Notes under the pieces: model-generated | Seen by the model: only the letters and a program-made list of their open reading frames with translations | What the model was told of the DNA's origin: nothing | Databases searched by the model: none | From: Sipunculus nudus | Taxonomy: Eukaryota > Annelida > Sipuncula > Golfingiida > Sipunculidae | Length of the DNA: 64,000 nt | Direction: 5' to 3' | Assembly (NCBI GenBank): GCA_026874595.1 | Contig: CM049315.1 | Span: forward strand, 13,516,664 to 13,580,663 | Translations under genes and position numbers: made by a program | In this document: positions 1 through 11,066 of the stretch, piece by piece | Position numbering within the stretch: the stretch's first letter is position 1 | Layout of the letters: each line of letters starts with the position of its first letter

Positions 1-246
1 TAATCATGTTCAGCTAGGTTTATACAGTAATCATAATATGTCATAACTGTCAACTTTCAAGCCCAGGGCCATATGTATGTAACTATGGAAACCATTATGA
101 CATCACAATTGTGACAATGGTATTATGGCCCCCCTACTAGGCTAAAGTTCATAATAAAGTTTTTGCAACAGACACAAGGTCCAAAATACAGCTAAATTTA
201 ATTCCAGTCACCTGACCTATAAATGAAATGTGTTCACACTTTTAAA

Positions 247-1357
247 CTAGTGACCAATCGGTCTCGATGCTCAGCTGAATTTGTCCAGAAGGATATGTTC
301 ATCAACTTTTTCAAATTATTGGTCCTGTGATCAGTTTGAAGCCAACCTATCTACCCTTTAGTCATCATCCATAAACTAATTTATGAATAGATGGGCCCTG
401 TGAACTTGACCTTGGACCTAGTGACCCAAAAATAGATAAAGTTCTTCATCTCTTAGCAAGTCAGTTATATGTGCAAAAAGTAAGGTTTGGAATAAAAGTT
501 TGGCTTAATAGGCTTCCACAATCTTTCTAAATATGTGGTTCATGTGACCTGACCCTTTGATGTCAAGACCCAAAAATCAATAGAGTTCTTGCATTAGAGG
601 TTGGCCATCTATTAGTCAAGTTTGAAATTCATGTCATTCCAAAATGGAGTAATCATCTGGAAATAAATTTGACAGACATACAGAAAGACAAACAGATAAA
701 CAGACAGACAGACAGGGTAATTAATATAGGGCCCTAATAAACATATAAGGTTTTAGGACACAGATGAAACCGCAGTTGCGAATCTGATAGTATCAACATA
801 ATTTGATAGTCTCAAAATAAAGGAACAAATGCATCAAAAATAGGAAAAAATACAGGTGGTGCCACCAGTCTTCAGGAACTGAAAAAAAACAATCATAATT
901 AATAAACACACCAGGTTTCAGGACACTGGATGAAACCACAGCTGAGACATCAACATAATTGCTGCGATTTAATGGTCTGAAAAACAGAAAAAAAATTGTA
1001 AAATTAGAAAAAATATAGCTGGTACCACCAGTTTTTGGGAACTGACAAAACTAGTCATGGTCAATATTCAAGGCAAGATTCATGGCAACCCATGCATTAA
1101 TTAAGGTTCTGTATGAAATTTTTAATTATTTTGGGGTACTTACAAGCCCCATAGCTCAAAGAACATTGGTCACAGTGACCTAATTTCTAGTTTCAAAGGT
1201 GATTTTTTTATTGACTTCCCTGCATGTTCACTTAAAAGATTCTAGGGCCAGCTGTTGCCTTCACAGACAGACTGCTGGATGGCCAAATGGCTGGACGGAT
1301 GACAGACAAAGCGCCATTCCAATACCTCAGTTGACTTTCTTTCAGCTGGGTTAAAAA
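247..1357 (+). mobile_element. Family-B repeat copy B1 (Helentron-like, non-autonomous)
   Basis: Starts CTAGTGACCAATCGGTCTCG then ATGCTCAGCTGAATTTGTCC (degraded form of CTAGGGACCCATGGGTC), continues with 'gtgaccttgacc'-type blocks, a GACAGACA run, 'ggtaccaccag', 'cttacaagcccc', and ends with CCTCAG...CAGCTGGGTTAA, a decayed 3' hairpin. No coding capacity. It is heavily diverged from the copies at 28447 and 62426, so probably old. Confidence 0.7.
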
Positions 1358-1448
1358 TGAATAAAACCAACTAAAAATTAAATCTATATCATCATGGATG
1401 TGGCCTTCATGAGAAAACTTGATAACTGAGATAGATTGTAATATCCAA

Positions 1449-1462
1449 CCAACAGAGGGCAG
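1449..1462 (+). promoter_or_regulatory. CTCF-like motif beside exon F donor
   Basis: CCAACAGAGGGCAG matches the bilaterian CTCF core (CCASYAGRKGGCRS) at 13 of 14 positions. It lies 23 bases into the intron after exon F. A motif match alone is weak evidence. Confidence 0.25.
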
Positions 1463-1485
1463 CACTGTCATATGCACTTACTAAC

Positions 1486-1559
1486 CTGGATGACATTGAC
1501 CTTCTTGCCATTGAGGAAGATGGGCACTCCCACAAAGTTGCTGTATTTCTTGATCACAT
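1486..1559 (-). CDS. TRAP1: TRAP1 exon F (end of ATPase domain)
   Basis: Minus-strand exon of 74 bases with a CTCTCTCTGACAG acceptor and a CAG|GTTAGTAAG donor. It takes G from exon E to make Asp and encodes VIKKYSNFVGVPIFLNGKKV then NVIQ, matching human [20 protein letters not shown] and the linker into the middle domain. It ends in phase 0. The following exon (human AIWMMDPKDV) must lie beyond position 1. A long pyrimidine tract precedes the acceptor. Confidence 0.96.
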
Positions 1560-2013
1560 CTGTCAGAGAGAGAGAAAATACATATACAAGTGACAGTGGA
1601 TACAACCTCATTTTATCAATTTTTTCTACTCTATTTACACGTGCACAGCAGCCGCACTCAATTACATACTTAATATCATCTAATGTACATTGTTATCTAG
1701 ATGTCCTCTCATAAAACATCGCTATAAGTAAGATAAGAAAAACTGCCAGACTACAGACCCCTGTCAAAATCCTGGTACCCAATTTGTTAGGCCCCACTAC
1801 ATGGGGTTAATAGTATTCCTGACTTTCCAATATATCAAAAATTCAATAAAAGACAGCTGGAGTCATTTCATTTATTGAAAAATACTAACTCTAAATCATA
1901 GAGACAATTGTGTGGAGCTTATTATTTATGCCATAATATACAACACTAAAATTTAAATAATTAGCCTTGTTTCTTCTGAAAAAAATATGTGTTCTTATAT
2001 TGCTATTCTTTTA

Positions 2014-2017
<4 letters not shown>

Positions 2018-2061
<44 letters not shown>
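2018..2061. repeat. (TA)n microsatellite
   Basis: About 22 perfect TA dinucleotides. Confidence 0.97.
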
Positions 2062-2062
<1 letters not shown>

Positions 2063-2770
2063 GTGAAGTATTCAATTTCTTTCTATTTGCAAAAAAAGTG
2101 GTTACCTTTTTTTTTAAAATGTAACCAAGTGACTCAAGTCAACGTATTAAAATATATATTTTATCCAATTCCATATGATTTTTTAATTATTATTTCAAAA
2201 TGTTTCCAAGTTTCTAATTTGATCTTTAAGGACCCCACAATTGGATTAACCCATATCAACACAGCAAAGTGAACTTTTGAATTTTCCAATTCATCACAAA
2301 ATTTACAGTTATTTTCTACATCCCAGTTTATCTGTTTTTATTTATTTTTTTCATCCTGGATCTGGATTCCCCAACATAAAAGTGCAACAAGCATGCACTC
2401 TTTTGATCTTGAGGGACTTCATTCCCCAGAGGTTGTAAAGATAAACCCACTCAGAGTCTGTGAACCTGCCCCTTGAAGCATCTGAAACCGCCTTAAACCC
2501 AAGTATGTTAAAGTAAGACTATGCATATATAATGTGGGCAATTTCAGCAAGGATGTGTGGTAAAGTTTCTCCCTGGACAGTGTCAACAGAAGAAAAGTAA
2601 AGTGCAATGACACGGAATACTGTCAATTGACACTTCTATCATGTTGTTCACATAACAGGAAGCAAGCAAAATTCTTAAACCTGCCAGGCCATTTGTAATT
2701 TTAACAGCACTAAAACTGAAATAATTTGTACATTATCATTTGGGATGTTTCACATGACTAGAAACTCAAA

Positions 2771-2942
2771 CTAGGGACCCATGGGTCTCGAGCTCAGTTT
2801 TTTTATTTTAACAATATTTTCAAGAAATTCTTCAGAATGATCGTCCGGTGGCCTTTTAAACCAATGACCTTGTGACCAAAAAATCTGGGAACTTATTATC
2901 CTTGAACTTGCAGCAATTAAATTATTGTAACAATCTTTTAAA
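2771..2942 (+). mobile_element. Family-B 5' fragment
   Basis: Starts CTAGGGACCCATGGGTCTCG and AGCTCAG, then the family-B interior 'gtgaccaaaaaatctgggaac', matching B3 near 28547. The 3' part is missing; a family-A-type 5' end follows directly. Confidence 0.6.
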
Positions 2943-2990
2943 CAAGGGACCTATGGGTCACTGTGCTCAGCTGACGTTAACCTTGAAGGT
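2943..2990 (+). mobile_element. Family-A 5'-end fragment
   Basis: Reads CAAGGGACCTATGGGTCACT then GTGCTCAGCTGACG, a solo copy of the shared 5' end. The sequence after it does not match the longer family-A copies, so the rest is lost or belongs to a different subfamily. Confidence 0.5.
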
Positions 2991-3937
2991 AAAAATCTAA
3001 AATAATATCTAATGGAGATAAAGTGTAAGAGGAAGAGGTAATAAAGGCCATGGTTGGTTTATATGATTGGTTTGTATTGATGAGCAAGAAATTGTTGCAA
3101 AAAATATTTTGTCATCTGACCATGTGTTTCCTAATGTTGAAACTAAAGCATGTGAGCAGTTTGTGAACAAATGATCTGTACTATAACCATGATCATTAAT
3201 TGGTTTTTTGATTAACTGTTGACATTTCAGTAGTTTACACATTTGTTCAATTGAATCTGTTTTTTTGTATAATATATATTATTAAATATATATGTATTTT
3301 TTTTATGAAATGTATACAGTTGAAATATAGCTTATTAACAACATAAAACAGGGCAAACAAAGCCTGATCTCAAATTCTGCTGAGGCAGGAAAATAATGAA
3401 CACATGTTTGTATTAAATCCTGATTTTTTTATCACATCAATTATTTTCTAATTTAAGTTTATATTTCTATACATTTCCAATTTAACATATATATCTGAAT
3501 ATAAAAGTTGATTCATAATTCTCAATTGTATCATCATAAATCTCAATCTTGTCAGATAACACCACATCATGCATACAAATGTTTATCTATTTTTTACCAC
3601 AAAAATATATCTTTTAAATCTGCAAAACAGTATCTTAAAATAATACTTGATTTAGATTTCACAATTTTTAATTGTGTCTTTATTTATCCATAATGTGCTT
3701 CATATTTTATAATAATTTAAGCATACTGATGGGTTCATTTATATTTGTTAAAATCATTTAAAAGAAAATTGATTTCTTTAAAAATGCTACATTACACAAC
3801 ATTGCATCTTCTGGATTACACCTTGAATTATTTTTTCAAGGAAAGTTTTTGCATATCGGAGTGGAAACAGCATTACAATTAAGGAGATACAGTGAAAACA
3901 ATAGCAATTACTGCATAACACTTGGTGGGTTGGATTT

Positions 3938-3983
3938 GCGGGGGGGGCTGGGGGGGGGGGAGGGGGGGGGGGGTGATTGGGGT
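3938..3983 (+). repeat. G-rich tract (three long G runs)
   Basis: Runs of 8, 11 and 12 G separated by one to three bases, then further GG/GGGG groups. It is capable of G-quadruplex formation on the plus strand (C-rich in TRAP1 RNA). Confidence 0.9.
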
Positions 3984-6530
3984 GGTGATATGAGAATAAC
4001 TGTACACCTGTCACAGCAGGGGATCTCCCCCAGTGACTGTAACAAATCAGAAACCCTGGCATAGCTGACTTCCAGTGACCTGGAGTGGGACCCTGCATCT
4101 GTAATCAAAGCAAGTGACTACAGAAAAAACAAGGGACCCATGGGTCACGGCGCTCAGCTGTTATATATGATAAAAAATATGATTTGGGAAAGAGGCATAT
4201 GCTGGTTTTGTGTGGAAATAAATATAAGCTTTATTATGAGTTGTGGGTGTTTAGCTTATGTATGATTTTGATAGTATTTTTGGAGACAGGGAAGAGGATT
4301 GATTTGTCACACAGATTTTGACCTGGCCATATAACTTATAAGCAGCACATAAAATAAAAGAGTTTAACTATTTATTAAAATTTAATTGCAAATGTTGTGC
4401 CAATATAATATTTATTAAAAATAATAAAAGAATCATATGATTTTTTTAATAAAATATAACTGAACTAATTATTAAAATAATATTATAGAATATATGCATT
4501 CATGAATACATTTTGAAAGTATTTGCACTGGTATTCAAATACTTTCATTTTTACCTGAATTCCCATTCTTATGCAAGAAATTTTATAATGGAGTACATAT
4601 TCATATTCATATTCATATACATTTGCAAAGTATTTGCACCATGTCTGGTATTTATTCAGTTTTAGCCAAACAATGATGTTGAGAATCCAGAATATAAACA
4701 AAGGACTCATGGGTCATGACAAAAGTTTGAAATTTTTGCAAATGCAAAATATGAAAAATATTCTATTGTAATGTTTTATATTTATATAAGCATATGAGAA
4801 GCTAAGAGGAAAGGGCCCTCCTACTTGGTTATAGTAAAGTTCTCAATATATGATTGCAAACTAATACTCTGACAAGACTGTCATGAAGAAAAACAGTAAA
4901 AGTTTTGAGATACTGTGATGCATATGAAAAAATTACAGATGGACAGGCAAGTGGACAGAATGGACTTATACCTTCATTTCACTTTCAAAGGAATAATACA
5001 TTTAAGTTTATATATAAATATATTAATAGTTTTTATCTGATTCATTTTTTTTATTTACAAGTGTTATAAATTTGTAATATAAAAATGAAAATATAAGTTA
5101 AAATATTACAATTCTAAGTTGCAATCATTATATTTCCAGATTGTAGCTCACATTGGGTCATATTATGCATACACATATATTTTATTATTTTTAAATCAAA
5201 TGTTTAAACTGAATGTAAAAGAAAATAATGCCACAACATGGCATCTACAAAATTATTCCTTGAATTCCTATTAAAAAGTTTTGCACATTGGAGTTTTCAG
5301 GACAAGCTTAATTTTATTCACCGAAATAAAATAAAAGATTCAGTAAATTTGAAAAAATAAAAACATCTTTTCAAATAAAGTATACACACTGTTGGTTGAA
5401 TGAGGGACAAACAATATCATTATGCTAATTACAATCTAAGCTATAATTAATAACTGGAATTAATAGTCAATTTCACACCCGGTGAAGTTTTACTCTTCTG
5501 AAGTAAAGCATTACTTATCTGATGAACATCCATACTTTCATAGCAATACATCACTTTGTGGACACAATTAAATGTGCACTTTAATCATTGTAACCCTGGT
5601 GGTACAATCCAAAATCTAAAATGTAGCATGTCCAAGAATAAAATAAAATACAGAAAATTATAACATTCATCTAGTTTATGCACCAGCTGGGGGGGGGTTG
5701 AGTGCAGGGCAGAGGAGAAGCCTGCTAGTAGTGGCCAAGCTGGGTCAAGGCAAGCTGCCTGGGGTGGGTTACATAATGCAAGTGAAGGCTGTACTACTAG
5801 GTGGGCCAGATATAAACAACACTTGACATGGTGTATGAAAACTTGAATAAAAGCTACTCTTTTCAAACAATTTCTTTGAAATTTCAGATTTTAAAAGATT
5901 AAATCCTTATGTATATATGCTGTGAAAATTAAATCAACAGTGCTTACAGGGAAAAAACGTGCCACTGCCAAAGTTGGACAAAATGTAAGGTATTAATTTT
6001 TTATTTATGCTAATAACTTGAAAAATTTGCAAAATTCAGATCTAATTTTTGGCAAACAATTGAATCTTGATTAAATAAAGTTTTATTCCTGAAAAAAAGT
6101 CTTCAGCTTCAGCAATTCTCATGTTAAGTGAGCAAATATATTTCCTGATTTTTTAAAAATTGCATTATATTTGGGCCTATAACTTCAAAATAATACCCAA
6201 TACTGACCTAATTTTTGGTATGTGCACAGAAAATGTATGGAAGAATATGAATACTAAATATGATCAAAAACAGATCAGTGGTTTTGATATTAGGCAGACT
6301 TGAAGTGTAACAATTGCTTTTTTATGGAAAACGGAGGTTTTTCCTTAATATCTCGAAGGAACGAAGTTCTAATGACCCAATTTTCGGTATGGTAGGAAAT
6401 TTTGGGGACTTCTAATGGTATGCAGAATTTTGGATTCGTAGGTCCAATGGTTTTAAAACGTGCCCTGTTAACGGACGGACGGCCGGACGGCCAGACGGCC
6501 GGACATACCACGGACAAAGGACCACGACTA

Positions 6531-6561
6531 TAGCTCAGATGACTTACAGTCAGCTGAGCTA
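6531..6561 (+). other. 3'-terminal hairpin of A1, first module
   Basis: TAGCTCAGATGA and TCAGCTGAGCTA pair over 12 positions with one mismatch around a 7-base loop; the element's CTAA end overlaps the hairpin. The same hairpin ends A1 module 2, A2, A3 and A4, with weaker forms in B copies. Confidence 0.85.
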
Positions 6562-7238
6562 AAAATCAATAACTAGCTGAATTTTCAAGCTTTTATTTTC
6601 AAATTTCAGATTTAGACAAACTAAATATTTATGTTTACATGCTGTGAAAATTAAATCAATGGTGCTTACAGGAAAAAAATGTGCCATGGTCAAAGTTGGG
6701 CAAAATTTAAGGTACTGATTTTTTTTTTATGCTAATAACTTAAAATATTTACAAAATTCAGATCTAATTTTGGGTAAACAATTGAATCTTAATTAAACAT
6801 AGTTATATACTTGAGAAAATAGACTCTAGTTTCAAAATTTTTCATGTTAAGTGAGTTATTATTTTTCCTGATTTTTTACAAAGTCCATTATGTTTGGGCC
6901 CATAACCTAAAGAATTTATACTTTTCAGTCTTAATTTCTGGCATGTACATAGGAACTATATAGAGGAATATTTATGGTAAATATGAGGAAAAACAGATGA
7001 GTAGTTTTGATATTAGGCAGTCCTGAAGTGTGAAAATAGGATTTTAATAAAAAATTGAGGTTTTTCCTTAATTTCTCAAAGGAACGAAGTCACAAAGACC
7101 CAGTTTTCGGCTTGGTAGGAGATCTTGGGGATATCTAACATTATGCTGAATTTTGGATTCCTAGGTGTTACGGTTTCAAAACGTGCCACATCTACGGACG
7201 GACGGACGGACAGACGGACGGACAATGGACCACGACTA

Positions 7239-7269
7239 TAGCTCAGATGACTTATAGTCAGCTGAGCTA
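7239..7269 (+). other. 3'-terminal hairpin of A1, second module
   Basis: TAGCTCAGATGA-CTTATAG-TCAGCTGAGCTA, the same 31-base structure as at 6531, here after a perfect GACGGACGGACGGACAGACG-type run. Confidence 0.85.
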
Positions 7270-7270
7270 A

Positions 7271-8583
7271 AAAATTATGGGTCCACTGATGAAAAGTTTT
7301 ATTTACAGTGCATCCACAAATTAAAATTGTGGCTCCAGTGACCTTCATCTTTGACCTCTGGACCCTGAAAATCAAAATGTTTCTTACTTAAGTGGTTGGT
7401 CATAAATAAATCAATTTTGAAGCCAATCTGTCTATCCAAATCAGAATTATCATCCATAAACTAATTGGTGAATGGTTGGGCCCTGAGACCTTGACCTTTG
7501 ACCCTTTAACACCAAAATTGTAAAGAATCTTCTACTATTGGCAAGTGAGCAATATTTTAAAGATGGAATATTTTTGATAAAAAAAAAGTTTACCTTGAAA
7601 TGCATAAAACTTCTTTTTAAAAAAAATGTGTCCTGTGATCTTGACCTTTTGACCTTTGAACCCAAAAATGACAGGGTTCTTACTTTTAGGGTGAGTCAAG
7701 TTTGAAAACCAATATGTCAAACTAATCTGGAGTTAACATCTAGAAAATAATTTGTGATCAGATGGCCCCTGTGACCTTGACCTTGTGACCCCAAATTCAT
7801 TTATGCTCTCCCCATACTGCTAAGTCAGCTGAATGAGCAAGACGGAAAATTTAGGATGAAAAGCTTGGTCTAAAATGTAGCCATTAACTTTTGAAATAAG
7901 TGATTCCTGTGACCCTGACCTTTGACCTCATGACCCCAAAATCATACAGGTTCTTCCTTTAGTGGTGGGTCATATGTAAGAAAAGTTTGAAATCCATATA
8001 CCAATCCAGTCTGAAGTTATCATCTGGAAACAAATTTGTGTGGATGGAAGGCTGGACAGACAGACAGAAAGATGAACAGATGGACAAACAGGGTGATTAC
8101 TAGAGGGCATCCACTTGTGATCAATAAACACACCAGGTTTTGGGACACTAGATGAAATCACAGCTGAGAAACTGACATGATTGTTGTCATTTTATAGTGA
8201 AGAAAATTGAAAAATATTTTTAAAATTAAGAAATAATACAGGTGGTGCCACCACTTTTCTGGAACTGACAAAACTAGTCATGATCAATATTCATAGTAAG
8301 ATTCATGACAATCCATTCATTGATTATCAAGATAATCGAGGTTTGTATAAATTTTTTTATTATTCTAGGGGGTACTTACAAGCCCCATAGATGGAAGGAC
8401 AGGTTGCAGTGACCTAATTACAGTTTTCAAAGGAGATTTTTTATGGACCTCCCTAGATTTTTAGTTACAGGCTTCTAGGCTCAGCAGTTACAATTTGTGC
8501 CCTGCTAACAGACAATTGGATGGACGTATGATGGACAAAGTGCCTTACCTATACCTCAGATGATTTACAGTCAGCTGAGCTAA
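7271..8583 (+). mobile_element. Family-B element B2, 5'-truncated
   Basis: From 'gatgaaaagttttatttacagtgcatccacaa' style sequence (which matches B3 near 28676) through several 'ctgtgaccttgacctttgacc' blocks, a GACAGACAGA run, 'caggtggtgccacca', 'cttacaagccccatag' and the end CCTCAGATGATTTACAGTCAG then CTGAGCTAA. It abuts A1 on the left and C1 on the right. Its missing 5' part may have been lost when A1 arrived, or the two may be a read-through composite. Confidence 0.65.
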
Positions 8584-8587
8584 TAAA

Positions 8588-11007
8588 CAAGGCCTACAGG
8601 CCTAATGCGAACCTGTGCAAAGTTTGGGAGTATGAATGGAGGTTTATTTTTAAAATTTAATATTGACCCTCTTAAGTCCTGCATATCTACCTTAGTCATT
8701 ATGATTTCTGCAAAATGGACATTTCGGACCTGCAAGTTTCAGACTAGGACATTTTAAAACTAGAATATGGGTAGTCGACAAGCGACTATGTGTATCCGCA
8801 GAAATCAGAGTGGGACGGGTGAAGTGAGGCATGGATTAAGTGGCAAGGGGAAAAGAGTGAGTTGTGTTGCATATTAGCATGGATGTCAGCAGTGTAAACA
8901 TGAATGTAAGTGGTGCCACCTGTCATAAAATTGAGAAAGCTGTCCAGGATGTATAAACCTGCAAAATTTCAGGTGGATAAGTCAAACCACTGCTGATGTA
9001 CAGATTGATGCTGTGCATAAGTGGTTGCAGGGGAGCCACCAGTTTTGCCTATGATGAAGAGCTATGTGAGATCTATACACAAGCGAAATTTTTGCCCAAT
9101 TGGTCAAACGGTTCCCGAGATATGAGCTTGGATGTCTGCATAGTAAACTTGAATGTAGGTGGCGCCACCTGTCATAAAATCGAGAAAGCAGTCCAGGATG
9201 TATAAACCTGCCAAATTTCAGATGGATAAGTCAAACCACTTCTGAGATGAGTGATTTTATCCCAAGGCAGATGAATAGATGGACGCTGTGCATAAGTGGT
9301 TGCAGGTGGTGCCACCAGTTTTTGCCTATGATGAAGAGCTATGTGAGATCTATTCACATGTAAAATTTTGGCCCAATCGGTCAAACGGTTCCCTAGATAT
9401 GAGCTTGATTGTCTGCAGAGTAAACCTGAATGTAGGTGGCACCACCTGTCATAAAATCAAGAGAGCTGTCCAGGATGTATAAACCTGCAAAATTTCATTT
9501 TGAAAAGTCAAACCACTGCTGAGTTATGAGTGATTTTATCCCAAGGCAGATGAACAGATGGACGCTGTGCATAAATGGTTGCAGGTGGCGCCACCAGTTT
9601 TGCCTAAAATGAAGAGCTATGTGAGATCTATACACATGCAAAATTTAGGCCCAATCGGTCAAATGGTTCCCGAGATATGAGCTTGGATGTCTGCAGAGTA
9701 AACATGAATGTAGGTGGCGCCACCTGTCATAAAATCGAGAAAGCTGTCCAGGATGTATAAACATGCAAAATTTCATGTGGAAAAGTCAAACCACTGCTGA
9801 GATATGAGTGATTTTATCCCAAGGCAGATGAACAGATGGACGCTGTGCAAGAATGGTTGCAGGTGGTGCCATAATTTTTAGTGTATGTTATAAAGCTATC
9901 AAAGGGCTACGTTTGTGCAAAATTTTTAGCCTGATCGGTCAAACGGTTTCTGAGATATAAGGGTTTATGTTAGGAAACAGACGCACAAATGGACGCTGGG
10001 CAGCGAGGAAAGGTCAGAGGTCAACCAAAAATGAGTGCTCAGCAGTTCACATGATGATAAACCCAATTCGCTTAAAATACAAACCAAGTTTTTTCAAACG
10101 TTGAAAGATATAGTTCCAATAATCTGGGAATTCTGCATCTAGACATTGTGTCTAGACGTCTAGACGCTGTGTCTAGACATCTAGACACATTGTCTAGACA
10201 CCCGCCAGAGCCAGGTCATTGCAATGGTGATGTCTGGACCCCACCTGTTTTTACTGGGTGACCTCTTGACTTGACTGCTGAAACTCAGCATGTTGTCAAA
10301 TCTGTTTTCAAACACAGAAAACCTTTTTCAATTGGCTACAATGCTTTTTGAAGGCTGTATTTACCCAATCTATTCTTATAAAACTGGCAGAACCCTACCA
10401 TAGAATAATTCTTGTAAAGTTTAAACCAATTAGCCTAACAGTTTCATCATAAATCAGTGTATAAGCTAGAAATTAAAATTTCATTTTAGCTTGTAAAAAA
10501 CACATCAATGTAGGTAGCACCACCAATACTTCAATTTCAGATATGACATATGTGACAAACATTGGTATAAAATTTGGTGATTATAACTCAAGCCGTTTCT
10601 GAGATTTTAAATTTAGTGTGCTTTTTTGGACAGATGACTAAGTTCAACCTCCTGTTACTCAGCCAAAAATCTCCGAACTGGAACCATTCGAACAAACCTG
10701 AGAAAGATTGTTCCAGGGATCATTTCTGTGAAATATAGGACAATTTGGCTGGACAGTTTCGGAGAAGAAGATTTTAATAGCTTTTTTAGCTTTTTCCCTA
10801 TAAAATCTAAGAAAATGCAGTTAGAAAAAAAATAAACAAAATCCGATAGAGTTTTTCAGATGACTGATTATTTGCAAAACAATTGGTGATGCTAGCTTCT
10901 GCGGTATTTGAGATAGCTATGGTTAAGGTACAGACGACGCACGATGCACAATGCATGACACACGACGCACGACGACGCACCATCGCATAAGCTCACAGGT
11001 TCGCTAA
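8588..11007 (+). mobile_element. Family-C element C1
   Basis: 5' end CAAGGCCTACAGGCCTAATG (palindrome AGGCCT-AC-AGGCCT) then GCGAACCTGTG (8607-8617). 3' end CACAGGTTCGC (10994-11004) followed by TAA, so an 11-base inverted repeat links a subterminal 5' site with the 3' end. The core holds about 3.5 tandem units of 249-278 bases (gatgtataaacctgc at 8948, 9197, 9474, 9752), each with the palindrome GGTGGCGCCACC or variants. A TCTAGAC cluster follows at 10137-10200, and the 3' part has a CACGACGCACGACG-type run. No protein is encoded. The layout resembles bivalve 'pearl' and Helentron elements with internal tandem repeats (inference). Confidence 0.72.
10137..10200 (+). repeat. TCTAGAC palindrome cluster in C1
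   Basis: Five TCTAGA palindromes within about 60 bases (catctagacattgtg, tctagacgtctagacg, ctgtgtctagacatctagac, acattgtctagacacc). The same cluster is kept in C2 at 39450-39503. Confidence 0.85.
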
Positions 11008-11051
11008 AAATGTCCACCAAACAGTGTCAACCTTTTTCCTTTATGGTAGTT

Positions 11052-11066
11052 GGGGGGGGGGGGGGG
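11052..11066 (+). repeat. G15 homopolymer
   Basis: Fifteen consecutive G, 45 bases after the 3' end of the family-C element. Confidence 0.95.

Larger units (their letters stand above)
1..1485 (-). other. TRAP1 intron after exon F (partial)
   Basis: No exon is visible here. Most of it (247-1357) is a family-B repeat. Positions 1-246 are AT-rich unique-looking sequence in which I recognise nothing. Confidence 0.8.
4130..7270 (+). mobile_element. Family-A element A1 with two 3' modules
   Basis: Begins CAAGGGACCCATGGGTCACG then GCGCTCAGCTG after an A-run. The interior (4160-5870) matches A2 (29840-31620) almost base for base apart from short indels, and includes a G9 run where A2 has a longer one. 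The first 3' module ends with GACGGACGGCCGGAC-type repeats and the hairpin at 6531-6561 followed by CTAA. A related second module (6563-7270) ends the same way with a hairpin at 7239-7269. No transposase or helicase is encoded. I infer a non-autonomous rolling-circle element. Confidence 0.75.

Noticed and set aside
4130-7270. Family A as an LTR or other virus-like element
   Set aside because: No direct terminal repeats, no coding remnants of gag/pol/env, and no target duplication; the ends are a palindrome and a hairpin.
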